Program-made: the position numbers and the translations under genes | Notes under the pieces: model-generated | Database searches by the model: none | The model's input: the letters and a program-made list of their open reading frames with translations, nothing else | What the model was told of the DNA's origin: nothing | Shown here: positions 43,617 through 55,294 of the stretch, in pieces | Position numbering within the stretch: the first letter of the stretch is position 1 | Layout of the letters: each line of letters opens with the position of its first letter | Origin: Sequoia sempervirens | Lineage: Eukaryota > Streptophyta > Pinopsida > Cupressales > Cupressaceae | Assembly: GCA_007258455.2 (NCBI GenBank) | Contig: VDFB02000001.1 | Span: 13,501,918 to 13,565,917, forward strand | Direction: 5' to 3' | Length of the DNA stretch: 64,000 nucleotides

Positions 43617-44658
43617 TGTGTGTAAGAAAATATGTGAATTAAACTAATCAATAACACACAACAAATGCAATGTATTACATTAAGGGAATCTAAATTGACA
43701 AAACACAATTTGATAAAGTGACTCCTTAAAAACATTCCATCTTCCTCTATTCTTAAATGTCCATGGTAATTGTGCTCTCAGATCTTAATTATGCACTAAA
43801 TTACTGGGATTCCACCTAAGAAACGAGTAGCCTCTAAGCTAGAATGCATAAACTATGTCTACACCTACATGATTTTGATATTTTTGATTAAATGATGAAC
43901 TAAGTGATATGCAGAATGGTGATTCGTTGTATACAGAATGCTATTAAAATGATGCACTATTGAATTAAACTAATGTAAATGTTGTGAGAATGATCCTAAA
44001 TTATATAAACAATCTGATATATATCTAAGAATGCAGCCATGATTCTAAATTACTTGCTAAACTTATTCTAAATGTTGAATCAAATGCAATTAAGCTCTCA
44101 AATGCTAAATGGATTTCTGCAGAGTAATATTATGCAATTTTCTCTTATGAAAAAGCTGTAAATGAGCCTTTATTTATAGATTTCACTAAGGAATTGGGTG
44201 AGTTGGCAGCAATGGACGATTATGATTCAATTTGGAGAGATCACTGGTGAGAAATGAGGAAGTTGGAGAGAAATAAGGAAGTTGTCCCCTTTAGTAGAAC
44301 AATCTTGCCAAGTGTAGAAAAGAATCAATGGAAGGAAGAAGCCATGTGTCCTTGAGTTGGTTAAAATTGTTGAGAGTTAATATCTATTTTAGAAATTAGG
44401 AATCATCATTTTCATGTGACACATGGTGAGTTGGACGATGAGGTGGAAGGAGGTTAGGGGAATATGGAGAAATGTGACAAAATCCGAATTTAATGAGAGA
44501 ATTAATCAAATAAAAAAAATTAGTTAAATTTGTTCATTTTAATTAAATCATGAAGAAAGTGGTTTAGATAAGAGGAATTAAGAAATATGAACTATATAAA
44601 TAAGCTTTTCAATTTATTTATATAGTAGAGGAAATAAAGATTTTATTAATATTCTCCA
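43617..44658 (-). mobile_element. 5' LTR of the second Tat-like element (upper boundary uncertain)
   Basis: The lower boundary is set by the PBS; in element orientation the LTR ends ...TTACACACA. The upper boundary is placed at 44658 (minus strand starts TGGAGAATATTAATAAAATC) because a TATA-like CTATAAATAAAGGC lies near 44178-44165 and sequence character changes at the ORF that starts at 44671. A shorter alternative ends at 43863 (TGTAGACATAG on the minus strand), which would leave the TATA box outside. The other LTR is not in the window. Confidence 0.45.
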
Positions 44659-44670
44659 AACCAATTTTGG

Positions 44671-46339
44671 ATGTATGCAGCTACTGTGACTGGGTTGCCT
44701 ATGGTTGGTCGTAAATTCTTCAAAGACAAGAAGAGTAATGAGGAGTTAATGGATCAATTTTTCAAAGATGGTGAATGGAATAAACTCATCAAGATGGAGG
44801 CTTGGGGCTATGAGCAGAAGTCTCTCAAGAATATATGGGTGAATATTACAGAAATAATAATGCGGTATGTGACTCTGGAGGGCAGGTTCACTACTATCCT
44901 TGGCCATCATTTTAATCTTTTGAACCATTTTAGGCATGGGTTGTTTATTTCCTTTTCATTCTTTCTCTTGTCCTCCATGGAGGTCCCTATGTATGCACAC
45001 TTAAAAAATAGGAGGGTACTGGTTCTACATGAGGGCCTTATTTTGGTAATTATGGAGCATGTTAAAGCCCTTATCCCTGCCTCTTCAATTAAGGGAAAGG
45101 AGAAGAATCTTAGTGAGGATACTACCTCTTCTAGCTCGAATACCAGTGTGGTTGAGGAAGAGGAGTGGAATGAAGATTGTGAGGACTAGACCCCTTCCCT
45201 TGTAATTTCTCCCTCTAAAAAGAGGAAGAAGGGTAACCCTAAAGGAAAGTAGGTATTCAAGCAACTCATTTTGAATGATTCAGTGTCCCAGTCTGATGGT
45301 GATGACATAAAGGTGGGATTTGGGGATTTAACACCCAAGAATGAAGCTATAGACATTGGTTAGGGTGATACCGAGGTCGAAGGTAAGGAGAAGGTGCTTC
45401 AAGAGAATGTGATGCCCATGGAGGCCAAGGATAAGCTTAGAAGGTTTCTAAGTGCATTTCCAAGATAAAGAATCAAGCCTCAAAAGATGTGGTAAAGGAT
45501 TCCACAATGCTCGGCAAGGAGAAGGATATGGAGGAGAAGGTGGTAGAAATTAATGATTCCTTAGCTCGTAACCCTCCTATTGTGGAACCTGTGGGTGAGA
45601 AAATAGTACAAGAGGAGGAGGATGTTGAGCAAAAGCAAGCGAAGTTTGAGCCTCTAAAGGTTAATCCCCTGTTGAAGGACTTCTCATAGCTTAATGATGA
45701 CTCTACCTCTATGTTTGAGCTACTTGACATGGAGAGGGTGGGAGCTACTGGTACTTTCAAATTGGAAAAATGGACTCTACAGGAATTCAATAGGATCAAC
45801 ATCAAAATAAGGGGATTGAAGGAGAACTTGTAGAATATTTTGAAGGGTTCGGCCTCAGATATTCTGATTGATAGAATTGTTGATCTTGAGTGTCTGGTCA
45901 CTGATTTCAAGTCCCTTTGTGAGCAATGTTTTGGATACCAATGCGGATATCAAAAAACTTCTCCATGTCTTTCACATTTTAGTGAAGAATAGTGCAGACT
46001 CTTTGGAGGTACTATTTCGAAAGATCAACAAGCTTAGAGAGGACCAATTGTATTTTTATGAGTTAATGGAGAAGGAAGAATTGGCCAAAGGTAAAGGGTG
46101 AAAAGGGTGCAAAGGATGATGCTAAAGGCCCTACTGCTAGAGCGTTGTCTTTCTGGAAGAAGTCCTTTGAAGTTGAGAAAAAAAAATTGTTGGACATGAT
46201 TGGGTTGCATAGGAACCAAGAACTTGAGGTGGCCAAAACCTTAAGTAGTATGAAGCAGTGTCTTATTTTATTTTTTTTGTTTGTTGTTTTGCTGCTGGGT
46301 CTCAGTTTCTTTCCTGTTTGTTTACTTCTTTTTTGTTGA
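44671..46339 (+). pseudogene. Decayed plant-transposon-type protein
   Basis: The first 172 codons are open: MYAATVTGLPMVGRKFFKDK, GRFTTILGHHFNLLNHFRHG and YAHLKNRRVLVLHEGLILVI. The pattern resembles the 'putative plant transposon protein' domain found beside several plant retroelements. An acidic, Lys- and Ser-rich linker follows, then coiled-coil-like segments (NRINIKIRGLKENL, LEVLFRKINKLREDQLYFYE) and a hydrophobic end near 46260-46339. At least four stops and two frameshifts break it. It abuts the Tat-like LTR on the left and the truncated chromovirus on the right, and its owner element is unclear. The family match is tentative. Confidence 0.4.
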
Positions 46340-46489
46340 TGGCCATTGCTGATAGTTTAATGTTTTATCTTTGGAGAAAATTTTTGTAACTTTTGGTGTT
46401 TTTCTTTTTGGGATGCTACTATTTTTGAATTTTAACATCTTCTGAGCAACATTTTTTACCTAAATTTGTGAAGGGTTGCAGGTCCCTTC

Positions 46490-46768
46490 AAAACTTGTTT
46501 TTCTCTTATAATCAAAACACGTGATCAATTTCACATACTAAATCTTGGTACATATAATGTTATTCTAGGTATGATTTGGCTAGATAAAAATAGTGCTTTC
46601 CTAGCTTGTGAAAACAAACAAGCTATCCTAAACTCTAACATGGGGACATGTCACATTTTACAGGGGGAGAAAAGACCTCTTCACATTAAAACTATTTCAA
46701 CCATGCAATTCAAGCGTAGTGCAAGAAAAAAATATAAAATATTTTTTGCTATGCTAAACAGGCAATAA
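46490..46768 (+). pseudogene. Chromovirus protease end
   Basis: Translation gives LNLGTYNVILGMIWLDKNSA followed by FLACENKQAILNSN, the --YDVILGMDWL---- -A-I-C--K-- block that closes the protease of plant Ty3/gypsy chromoviruses. The upstream gag and protease active site are missing, so the element is 5'-truncated here. Confidence 0.75.
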
Positions 46769-46852
46769 ATTTAAAATAGACATTAAAATTAAACCTGTGG
46801 TATAAGAATTCTAAGATGTATTCCCCGAAGAATTAAATAAATTACCCCCTAA

Positions 46853-47427
46853 ATGATCTATAGAATGTATGCAATTGATCTAGTTCTTAGGGCAGAACTT
46901 GTTTCCAAAGCCTCGTATCGTCGGTCAATCTCTGAATTAATTGAAATAAAAATTCAATTGACACAATTACTTAAGGAAGTTAAGATAATACCAAGTGTCT
47001 CTCCTTGGGGTGCACCAGTATTATTTGTCAAAAAGGAAGACGAAACCATGATATTGTGCATAGATTATAGACAACTTACTAAATTAACCATAAAAAATAA
47101 GTATCCCTTACCACAAATCGATGACCTCCTTGATCAATTACATAGTGCCAAATATTTTTCCAAAATAGATCTAAGATCAAGATACCATCAAATTCGCATT
47201 AAAGAATCTAATATTTCCAAAACAACATTTCAAACACTATATGGCCATTATCAATTTGTAGTGATGCCTTTTGGTCTAACAAACACACCTGCAACCTTTA
47301 TGACATTGGTGCATGATATCTTTCAACCATTTATAGACATATTCATTATCTTTTTTAGATGATATCTTAATATACTCAAAGAATGAGGAAGAGCATGAAC
47401 AACATCTCAGGATCTGGTACTAGAAAC
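46853..47427 (+). pseudogene. Chromovirus reverse transcriptase, N-terminal part
   Basis: RT motifs appear in order: [80 protein letters not shown] and [16 protein letters not shown] frameshift near 47357 comes before [18 protein letters not shown], so the catalytic box reads LDD in another frame. The MTLVHDIF stretch lacks the usual N in MN-VF. The reading breaks at 47427/47428, where the solo-LTR-like element is inserted, and resumes at 52550. Confidence 0.88.
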
Positions 47428-49355
47428 TGTAACACCCTGCCACACAAACCCCAAAGGACATCATAATATCTAACATTTACAACACTTTTTTTTTTAAAAG
47501 TAAACTAATATGAGATGTAGTGTACATTAACATATATCACTAGTAATGAATCCATACATATATAAAAACTAACTCTAGACTCTTGGGGTTACATGACTAC
47601 ATTACATTATATCCTTCACACTTATAAATTTAAAAACATTTCCACAGATACAACACCATTAAGGTTCGCACACTGTGAAGCAATAAACACATAGTAATTC
47701 AAGGATCAATATACATTACATTTATAAAAGAAGATACATCGTTTCAAGAATTACATCAATACAATAGTACTTCCCAACATGAATGGGAATAGTACAATAA
47801 CATGGAATAATACAATTGAAATGCATGAATACAATGCATCAAGACTGGATCCAACTCTAGTACAACTCTGGAGTCACTGCAAATGGTACATCTCCACGCA
47901 TCTCAATCTTCGGTTGGGGACCCAATGGGGTGCATAGCACATTCCACCCGACCATGTGGACTCTAAGGCCTACCCCCATGCTAGGAGATGACAAGAAGGA
48001 CCCACAACAAAGGAAGATGGACAAGTGAACAAGACTAACAAAACATCACAACAAGAGCAACAACAAACACAAGACAACATCCACTTCTAGAGGAACAAAA
48101 GCAACAAGGGGGAAACCAAAAACATGCAAGGTTGCTAAAGGGAAGAGTGTCATCACATGGCTTGACATGGGTTACCCAATACAAATATTCATAGGTTACC
48201 AGCCCCCATCCTGGGTTACCCTGGAAACCTCAACCGACCCCCGGCCCCCATTCTTACACATGCGGAATCAACTCACCTTTCATGAAGACAATGTAGTTGA
48301 TTTGTCATTTTAGGCCTTCTCATCTCATCTCAAGCCTAAACGAGCACCTAGGTCATGAGAGAGGCATCCATTATCTTTTCGTAGTGTGCGTATACTACCC
48401 ATCCCCCTAATTATTTATTAGATTATCACTTGATTAACTCAACTTCCACACGAGTTATCCAAGACACCACTTATGGTTCTGGCCCTCGTGGGAAGCCACT
48501 CTCCCTACTAGTAACAAAATTCATAAATTCACAGATTGGGTAAGCCAACTTGCACAAAATATCAAAGAAGATAAGTAAAAATGTCAAGTGAGGCATGTAC
48601 CATCTCACGCTAGGACTCCATAATAAAACAACTTCCAAGTGCAAGGCTAAACCCACAAATCAAATCAAGCATAAGAGCATTAGTTCCCAAAGGACCAAAA
48701 TGAAAACCCATTATACAACATTTTTCCCCACCTCTGGAAGCCAAAAAAGGATCAACAACCCCTAGAACCCGCAATCAAGGGTAAAATGAAGCAATACGGG
48801 TTTCCAAATAAATTCCATCACAAATTCAATGAATAAGACCTTCTCAAATCAAAATAACCCAAAAGATAGACACATTGGAATAACTCAAGAGAAAACTACC
48901 ACAAAATGAAAACATTAAAACTCAACCTTCCAATGCCTATTATCAATTCAACTATAATTAACTAAGGACAAGCCTTCATTCAAGAGATAATATACTTCAT
49001 TTGATTAACTTCCAAAACATTGAATGAACAAAACAATAAATATCTCCTAACTCAAATGTAATCCTATTTACCTTATTAGCTTCTAAATATGAAAACAATT
49101 ATCCAAACACTATTGTCATACAAATATATGTGTATATAAATATATATATATATATATATAAAGAATAATAATTAATCAATTACATTTTATACACAAGTTT
49201 CCCTAACACACTCAATGTAATATTTTTAAAGAATATTTTAAATAATTAGCCACATCTTATTTATACATCCAATATGATATCATTTGATTAAAATAACTCA
49301 ACAACTATCACAATACACCTTTATACACGACAATTGCTCTTAATTAAAACCACAC

Positions 49356-49402
<47 letters not shown>

Positions 49403-52400
49403 TTTTACACTTATTTGAATTGCATTGCTCCAAAATTACAAAAATGACACTCAATCTTTTAATGTCTCAATGTAATAGTATACTACTATAATGTTATCTA
49501 ATCCAGACCATCATTTCACCAAATAAACACATTATACCAAATAACAAACAAGACCCATAATTTGATCAAGAAACTACAAGGTAATCCACCTTCTAACTAT
49601 TAATTATCTATAAAAGCAATCAACATAAGATAATCTAGTTCATTTACCCAAACCAAACCCCCAATTATCTAGAATGTATAATCAATTCCCTTCAATTTCA
49701 TAATATAAATAACTATTTGACTTTCTAATATATTTATCTATATAACCGAATAATCTTTAAGCCTAATTATTCTTTAAAATCACAACTACCCAATTTACCT
49801 CCTTTATCTCAGGTGGTATAAACCCTTTCATAATTCTTATAAACATTTGATTATCAAATTTATCTTATCTCCATTTTATTACATATTACAATTAATTCGA
49901 GTGAGAACTCGATTTCACTCCAATATTTATTTGGATGGAGTCTATGTAATTAATAACTTAATTGTCTTAAAACTTGAAAACTTAATAGAAAGAACGTAAA
50001 CTTGATTTCCCAAACAAATTGACATAAATGATCATCTGTAATACATATATTCATATACAAACCCGTCTACACAAATATATATACATTTATATAAATATTG
50101 TAAATATATATTTATAATAAATCGACTGCCACATCATTACAAATTCAGCAATTTGTTTAGAGACTTAATCATAATCGACTCCTACAGGGATACTACTCTG
50201 TGGAAATCAAAACAATTGATTCATTACACTTTAACTTGAAACGATAATCTAGAAAATACCTATGATCTGAAAATGAGACTAAGGAAAAGTTAACTTCATA
50301 TCAGGGAATGCAAAAGGATTGGTGAAAGCAGTATTATCTATCATGTAAACTCAAATCCATCAACAAGGCAACAATATGAAGGGAAGGATTCGCCATTGAG
50401 CAGCAATAAGAGGGACTACTAACAAAGCTTTATGCATGCATCAGATGACAAAGGACGTCAGGAAACATGACCAAAAGAGAGAGGGCCGCTAGAGGAGAAG
50501 ATTGGACTGACGCAGCATACACATATAATAGAACGCAGTGATGAAACCCATCGATAAAACACCTCAGTCCAAGTTTACAACAGCATCTAAGCAATTGAAA
50601 AGAATATGGGTAAAAAAATGGAGGTAGAAAATCGTATAGAGTAAACATCACCTACTTAATATATACCAGAGAGATGAAGAAATCTCCAAATGAATAATAG
50701 AAGAAAAGACAAGGGTGGGAGAGAACCCATGCAGAGGATACCAACAATGCAAGTGGTTGCGGTAGGTGCAAAGACAAAGAGAATAGCACTCAGTTTTCCT
50801 GTATCGACCCACAAAATTTAGACGAAGAAAATCTATTAGAGAATGGAGGGTGTAATAGGCCGAATACTCTTCAAACATAGGGAATATCAAATAACAAAAT
50901 TGCATGAAGACCAACTGGGGTTGCAGAAATGGGTGTGAGCAAGGTGCCATCCAAGCTAGAGATGAATAAAACTAAAGTTCATGCTTACTTAAGTCGAATA
51001 CACTCAGCAAGTTTCCACTAAAATGAGATGGCATAAAATGAATATAGTTTTTCCACAAAAAGGTAGCCATCAAATGCTTTAACATGAAGGCTCAACACTT
51101 AAAAAGGAAAATTCATTGTACAGCTTGGGAAGTTGAACCTTCTAAACCATCAAACACATAGGCCATGTTCTAAATCCGCGATATTTGTTTCAAATGCATG
51201 ACTCAAGCCATACAATTACAAGCAAAGGGCGCACCAGTTGTTTAACAAATTAACCTTTAGAAAACTTTCAGACAAACGCAAAATACAAATTTACAGAACC
51301 GACCTGGAGTCCTGCGCTTGAAAATTGGAGAAAGTGTGTTGAAGCTCACTTATTTCGCAGCTATCAATTCTTCCTCCAGAACCCAATCGCTTTCAAAGAA
51401 CAATTTCGATCCCAACACTGTATTCCTTTCAAATTAATTTGCAGAGCAAATTTTTTTTATTACGAAAACAAAAACAACTGATAAAAAATAAACATTTCTT
51501 CAAAAACCAACATGCTTCAAAACAAGCAAGAGTTTTTGTTTTACCAATTAATTAAAAATCCAAGAGATAAGCTTCAAAACTAAAAATCAATCAATTCGAC
51601 AAGTTTCTTGTTCGACACCCCGTCTGAAGTCGTGCATAGGCACGCATTAGGGGAGAAGACCCAGTAGCCACCCGCCATTGAATAACCGCCACCTCCATGT
51701 TCACTTAACCCCCCAAAAAAGAATTGACTTTGATCCATTAAAAAACTTTATGTTATTGAATAACTAATTACAAAAACACCAATAGCCGCTCATTAAGTGC
51801 TAAAGTGACTGATTTAAGTGGATTTTAAGTGCTAAAACAGCTATAATTGATTGAAATTATAGCGAGCGGCTACTGGGACAGCCCTCTAAAAGGTGACTTT
51901 TTTACCTCTGCGCGCATATTCAATGCTCCCGCACTCAATCAAATTGCCCAGAAGCTGAAACTTTAGTTATAAGCACTTAACTCGTGCGAAAAAAACCCAT
52001 AAAAATTTTTTCCGATTCAACATACGGTTTGAATTCTACGGTTGCGCGAAGTTAGCACTAGCGGCTACTGGGTCTTCTCCCCTATCTTTTTCCCATCTTT
52101 TTCTATTTTTGCTTGTTTTTACATCAGTTTGAAAACTTATCTTCTTTATTTATTTAAAAATCACATTACTTTACATATTTAAACAATCATCCTTACACAA
52201 TAATAAATTATTACTTATTATTAAAATATGATTTAAAATAGTACTTTTTAGCAAAATATTTTTAATCTAATTATTTAATAGTAACATATTTACTTTTAAC
52301 ATAGCAATTTAAATTTAATTATTTATTAACAAACCATATCCTTTATATTTCATTAATTAATTTAATTATTATTTAATCTCCAACTTTATTTAAATTACCT

Positions 52401-52549
52401 TGTAAATCAATTTTAATTTAATTAATTAATTACACGAGGCCATATAAAGCTATTAAGTTTTCCACGTAATTCAATAACATAAAATCAACAAAAACACAAA
52501 TAAACACTTATTCAAATGCCCAGAAAGGCCAATATGGAGGAGCACTACA
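47428..52549 (+). mobile_element. 5.1 kb LTR-type insertion in the chromovirus RT, probably a solo LTR
   Basis: It starts TGTAACACCCTGCCACACAA and ends GGAGGAGCACTACA, both like the ends of the insertion at 4678-9233. Flanks share AAAC (47424-47427 and 52550-52553), and joining them at that point restores the RT reading E-T-L--KHK. No PBS or pol is visible inside. It is longer than its relative partly because it carries a 433 bp MITE (51650-52082). AT dinucleotide runs occur near 49140-49165 and 49358-49400. Open frames on the minus strand near 50430-50950 have no recognisable domain. Confidence 0.6.
51650..52082. mobile_element. MITE with perfect 20 bp TIRs and TA target duplication
   Basis: GGGGAGAAGACCCAGTAGCC at 51650-51669 is the exact reverse complement of GGCTACTGGGTCTTCTCCCC at 52063-52082. 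TA flanks both ends (51648-51649 and 52083-52084), the duplication of Tc1/mariner-type transposons. No ORF is present. A second, internal inverted pair (CCAATAGCCGCTC at 51779-51791 and GAGCGGCTACTGG at 51864-51876) repeats the TIR core. Confidence 0.85.
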
Positions 52550-53255
52550 AAACTTTGTGAAAGCATAAGTTATATCAAAACTTGGCAAGTGTGAATTCTT
52601 CAAATCATAAGTATCTTACCTAGGTCATTTAGTTTTTGAGAATGGTATTTCACCTAACCCTACTAAAATTAAGGCAATTCAAGATTGGAATATTCCAAGG
52701 GATGCTCACAAAGTCAAGTTTTTTAGGATTGTCTAGGTTTTATCATTACTTTGTTAGAAACTATTCCAAAATAGTTGCACCTTTGATCGATCTAACTAAG
52801 AAAGAAGAATGCTATAATTGGACCCCAAAATGTGATAAATCTTTCAACACACTTAAGACTTTATTAAAATTTGCACATATTCTCTATATTTCAAACTTTA
52901 GTAAGCCTTTTGTTGTGATTATTGATGCATGTGATATAGGTATCGATGGTATTCTAATGCAAGATAACCAAGTAGTATGTTATGAATCTAGAAAGTTATT
53001 ACTCGTTGAAAGAAATTATTCTATCCATGATCTTGAATTATTAAGCATTGTCCATGCTTTAAAAGTTTGGTGCCATTATTTATTAGGAAATAAGTTTATA
53101 TTAAAAACTAACCATCATAGTCTACAACATATATTTACTCAACCTCACCTTAACATGAGACAAAGAAGATAGATGGAACTCTTATCTGAATATGATTTCA
53201 CTATCCAATATGGTCTTGGAAAATAAAATGTAGTGGAAGACACTTTAAATCGAAA
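52550..53255 (+). pseudogene. Chromovirus RT C-terminal part and RNase H
   Basis: After the insertion the frame reads KCEFFKS--SYLGHLVFENG then ISPNPTKIKAIQDWNIPRDA, the KCEF-----FLGH-VS--GI-VDP-KI-AI--W--P thumb region of RT. RNase H follows with KPFVVIIDACDIGIDGILMQ, VVCYESRKLLLVERNYSIHD and LELLSIVHALKVWCHYLLGN, and then LLSEYDFTIQYGLGK. The RNase H first Asp (IIDACD) is kept. Stops occur near 53172 and 53226. Confidence 0.85.
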
Positions 53256-54169
53256 ATGATTATATTTAATGTCTTAACCTTGGAGAGAAGTCAATTTGAA
53301 CAAGACATAAAATCCAAGTTACCCATCGATGATTATTTCCAACCGATATATGAAGGTCTGCAAAATCAATCCTCTAATGTTCATCTAAAAGATCAACTAG
53401 AACATTATTTTCTAAGTAGCAATGGTCTCCTTTACTATAAAGGAATATGTGTTCCCAATCTACCTAACCTTAAATCACACATATTGAAATATTCTAATGA
53501 TATACCAATATTTGGACACCCTAGATTCCAAAAAACCTATCTTTCCATCAAGAAAAACTACTTTGGGCCTCAAATGAAGACTGAAATCCATATCTATGTC
53601 CAACAATGTTTAACTTGTCAAAAGGTAAAAGTAGAGCAATGTAAACCTCCTGGCCTCTTACAACCCTTGTCAATCCCAAATTGGAAATGGGAGTCAATTA
53701 GTATGGATTTTATTACTGGATTACCTCGAACACGTAAAGGGCATGATTCTATTTCCATAGTGGTGGATAGATTAACCAAGATGGCACATTTCCTACTTAT
53801 CAAAATAAAATCCTCTGCTTCTAATATTGCCCATATTTTTTCAAAGAGATTTTTTAGGTTACATGGTCTTCCAAAAAATATTATTTCAAGGATATCATTC
53901 AACCATTAAGATGTCACCTTTTGAGGTAGTGTATGGTTGAAATTTTAATACACCCATCTCTTGGTTGGACCCGATCCATAAGATTTGGTATGAAAAATAA
54001 AACTTGTTATAAATGGATGTCATTATTAACAAATCCAAACAAGAAAGCTACCCAAGATCGATATAAAAGTTGGGTTGATTCCAAAATATCTATTAGATAT
54101 TTTGATAAAGATGATCAAGTATTTCTTAGAGTCAAACCCAAAAGAAGTTCGTTAAAACTTGGTAAATAA
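53256..54169 (+). pseudogene. Chromovirus integrase with a deletion in the DDE core
   Basis: The frame opens with a spacer, then the HHCC domain: GHPRFQKTYLSIKKNYFGPQ and VQQCLTCQKVKVEQCKPPGL. The core begins with WESISMDFITGLPRTRKGHD (first catalytic Asp), followed by VVDRLTKMAHF and FFRLHGLPKNIISR. Here the sequence jumps straight to GYHSTIKMSPFEVVYG. The blocks normally between them, holding the second Asp (SDR--KF) and the catalytic Glu (TDGQTERVN), are missing, so roughly 80 codons are deleted near 53893. Frames shift again before the C-terminal part. Confidence 0.85.
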
Positions 54170-54455
54170 TCTAAAATAGCTCCTCACTTTTGTGGACCTT
54201 TTGAAGTTTTAGAAAGGATAAGTGATGTTTCTTATAGACTTTCTTTTTCACCTTAGTTACGGATTCATAATGTGTTTCATGTAAGCTTACTTGAGATATA
54301 TGTGTATAGTGCAGATCATGTAATTGATTGGAAATGTATTTCTATTGAGCCTACTTGTAAATTTAAAATTAAACCTGAGTTAATCATTGAAAAAAGATCT
54401 AGTACTTTGAGGAATAGAATTATAGATGAAGTTAAAATTAAATGGAGTCATTAAA
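54170..54455 (+). pseudogene. Chromovirus integrase C-terminal and chromodomain-like end
   Basis: Translation gives SKIAPHFCGPFEVLERISDV (the K--P-F-GPF-VLE-I--V block), LRIHNVFHVSLLEIYVYSAD and then ELIIEKRSSTLRNRIIDEVK with IKWSH, the --LR-R-I--VKV-W--H start of the chromodomain-like tail typical of plant chromoviruses. Premature stops occur at 54168 and near 54257. A polypurine tract (ACAGGGGGAGAA, 54586-54597) follows. Confidence 0.75.
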
Positions 54456-54597
54456 TAGTATTGATAGTGCTACTTCGGAAAAAGCTAATTTTATTAAAGT
54501 ATAATATCCACAATTTTTAAACTAAGGTTGCTTCATTTGATATGATGTAGAGATTCCTCATGCTCCTGAGGATAGTAGCTAAATTACAGGGGGAGAA

Positions 54598-55254
54598 TTA
54601 TTACAAGACATTTTACCCATGAAAATAAAATAATGTAAACTTTAATTTAATTAAACATTGTTATTATTGTGAACAGGTGTGACTTTTGTAACCACCCTTG
54701 GAATATTATTTAAACCCATAAAATAATTGAAACAAGGGACACAAGCAAAATAACCAAGGAGAAATAGAGAGCTTCAAATAGCATGAAGAAGTGAGGGGAA
54801 AAATATTTGATTGGAATTGGGGACAGTTGGATAAGGGGCGTACAGTGTGTTTCCAACTCAGGGTACAACATACGCTTGGGATTGTCCTATCCAAGGCTTT
54901 ATTGTAAGACTTGCGAGGTAGGTTATTGAACCATAAGGCTCATGAGGTAGGTTGGGGTTTTGTACAAGAACTGTTCCTCTAGGGGTACCTCCTTGTCATA
55001 AAGAGCATGGATCTTCCTCTGCATGTGTTGTACAATAGCCTTTCCAAAAAATTAGGATATGTATTATTAAATTATTATGACATTCATAATTTAAATGTTC
55101 CTTGCAATTATTTGTGATGCTTATTGTTATCGTATATTCAGTGATTTAATTATTTTTGTACCTTTCATTATTTTGTTTTAAATTAATATTTATACCTTAG
55201 ATCATTAAATAAATTAAACATATTTAATTTATCATTTGGGAATTAATGAGATAA
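54598..55254 (+). mobile_element. Probable 3' LTR of the chromovirus, edges uncertain
   Basis: It begins right after the polypurine tract as TTATTACAAGACATTTTACC, probably a decayed TGTTACAAGACA. No partner LTR exists in the window because the 5' half of the element is lost, so the boundaries rest on the polypurine tract at left and the first recognisable gag-only-element LTR sequence at 55255 on the right. Confidence 0.35.
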
Positions 55255-55294
55255 TAGATCCTGGGGTGTTGGGAGTTCACCATTAACCCCTACA
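55255..55294 (+). repeat. Truncated LTR A of the gag-only array
   Basis: Only about 40 bases, GATCCTGGGGTGTTGGGAGT and on to CATTAACCCCTACA, match the ends of LTRs B and C. Sequence farther left is unrelated, so the array's first LTR lost its 5' nine-tenths. Confidence 0.75.

Noticed and set aside
43617..43863. Short 247 bp LTR for the second Tat-like element
   Set aside because: TG...CA ends can be drawn here (TGTAGACATAG on the minus strand), but the TATA-like box near 44170 and the PBS spacing fit a longer LTR better. The choice remains open.
50430..50950. Two adjacent minus-strand frames in the second long insertion
   Set aside because: They are short, in different phases and aromatic/Cys-rich, with no recognisable family and no counterpart noted in the related insertion.
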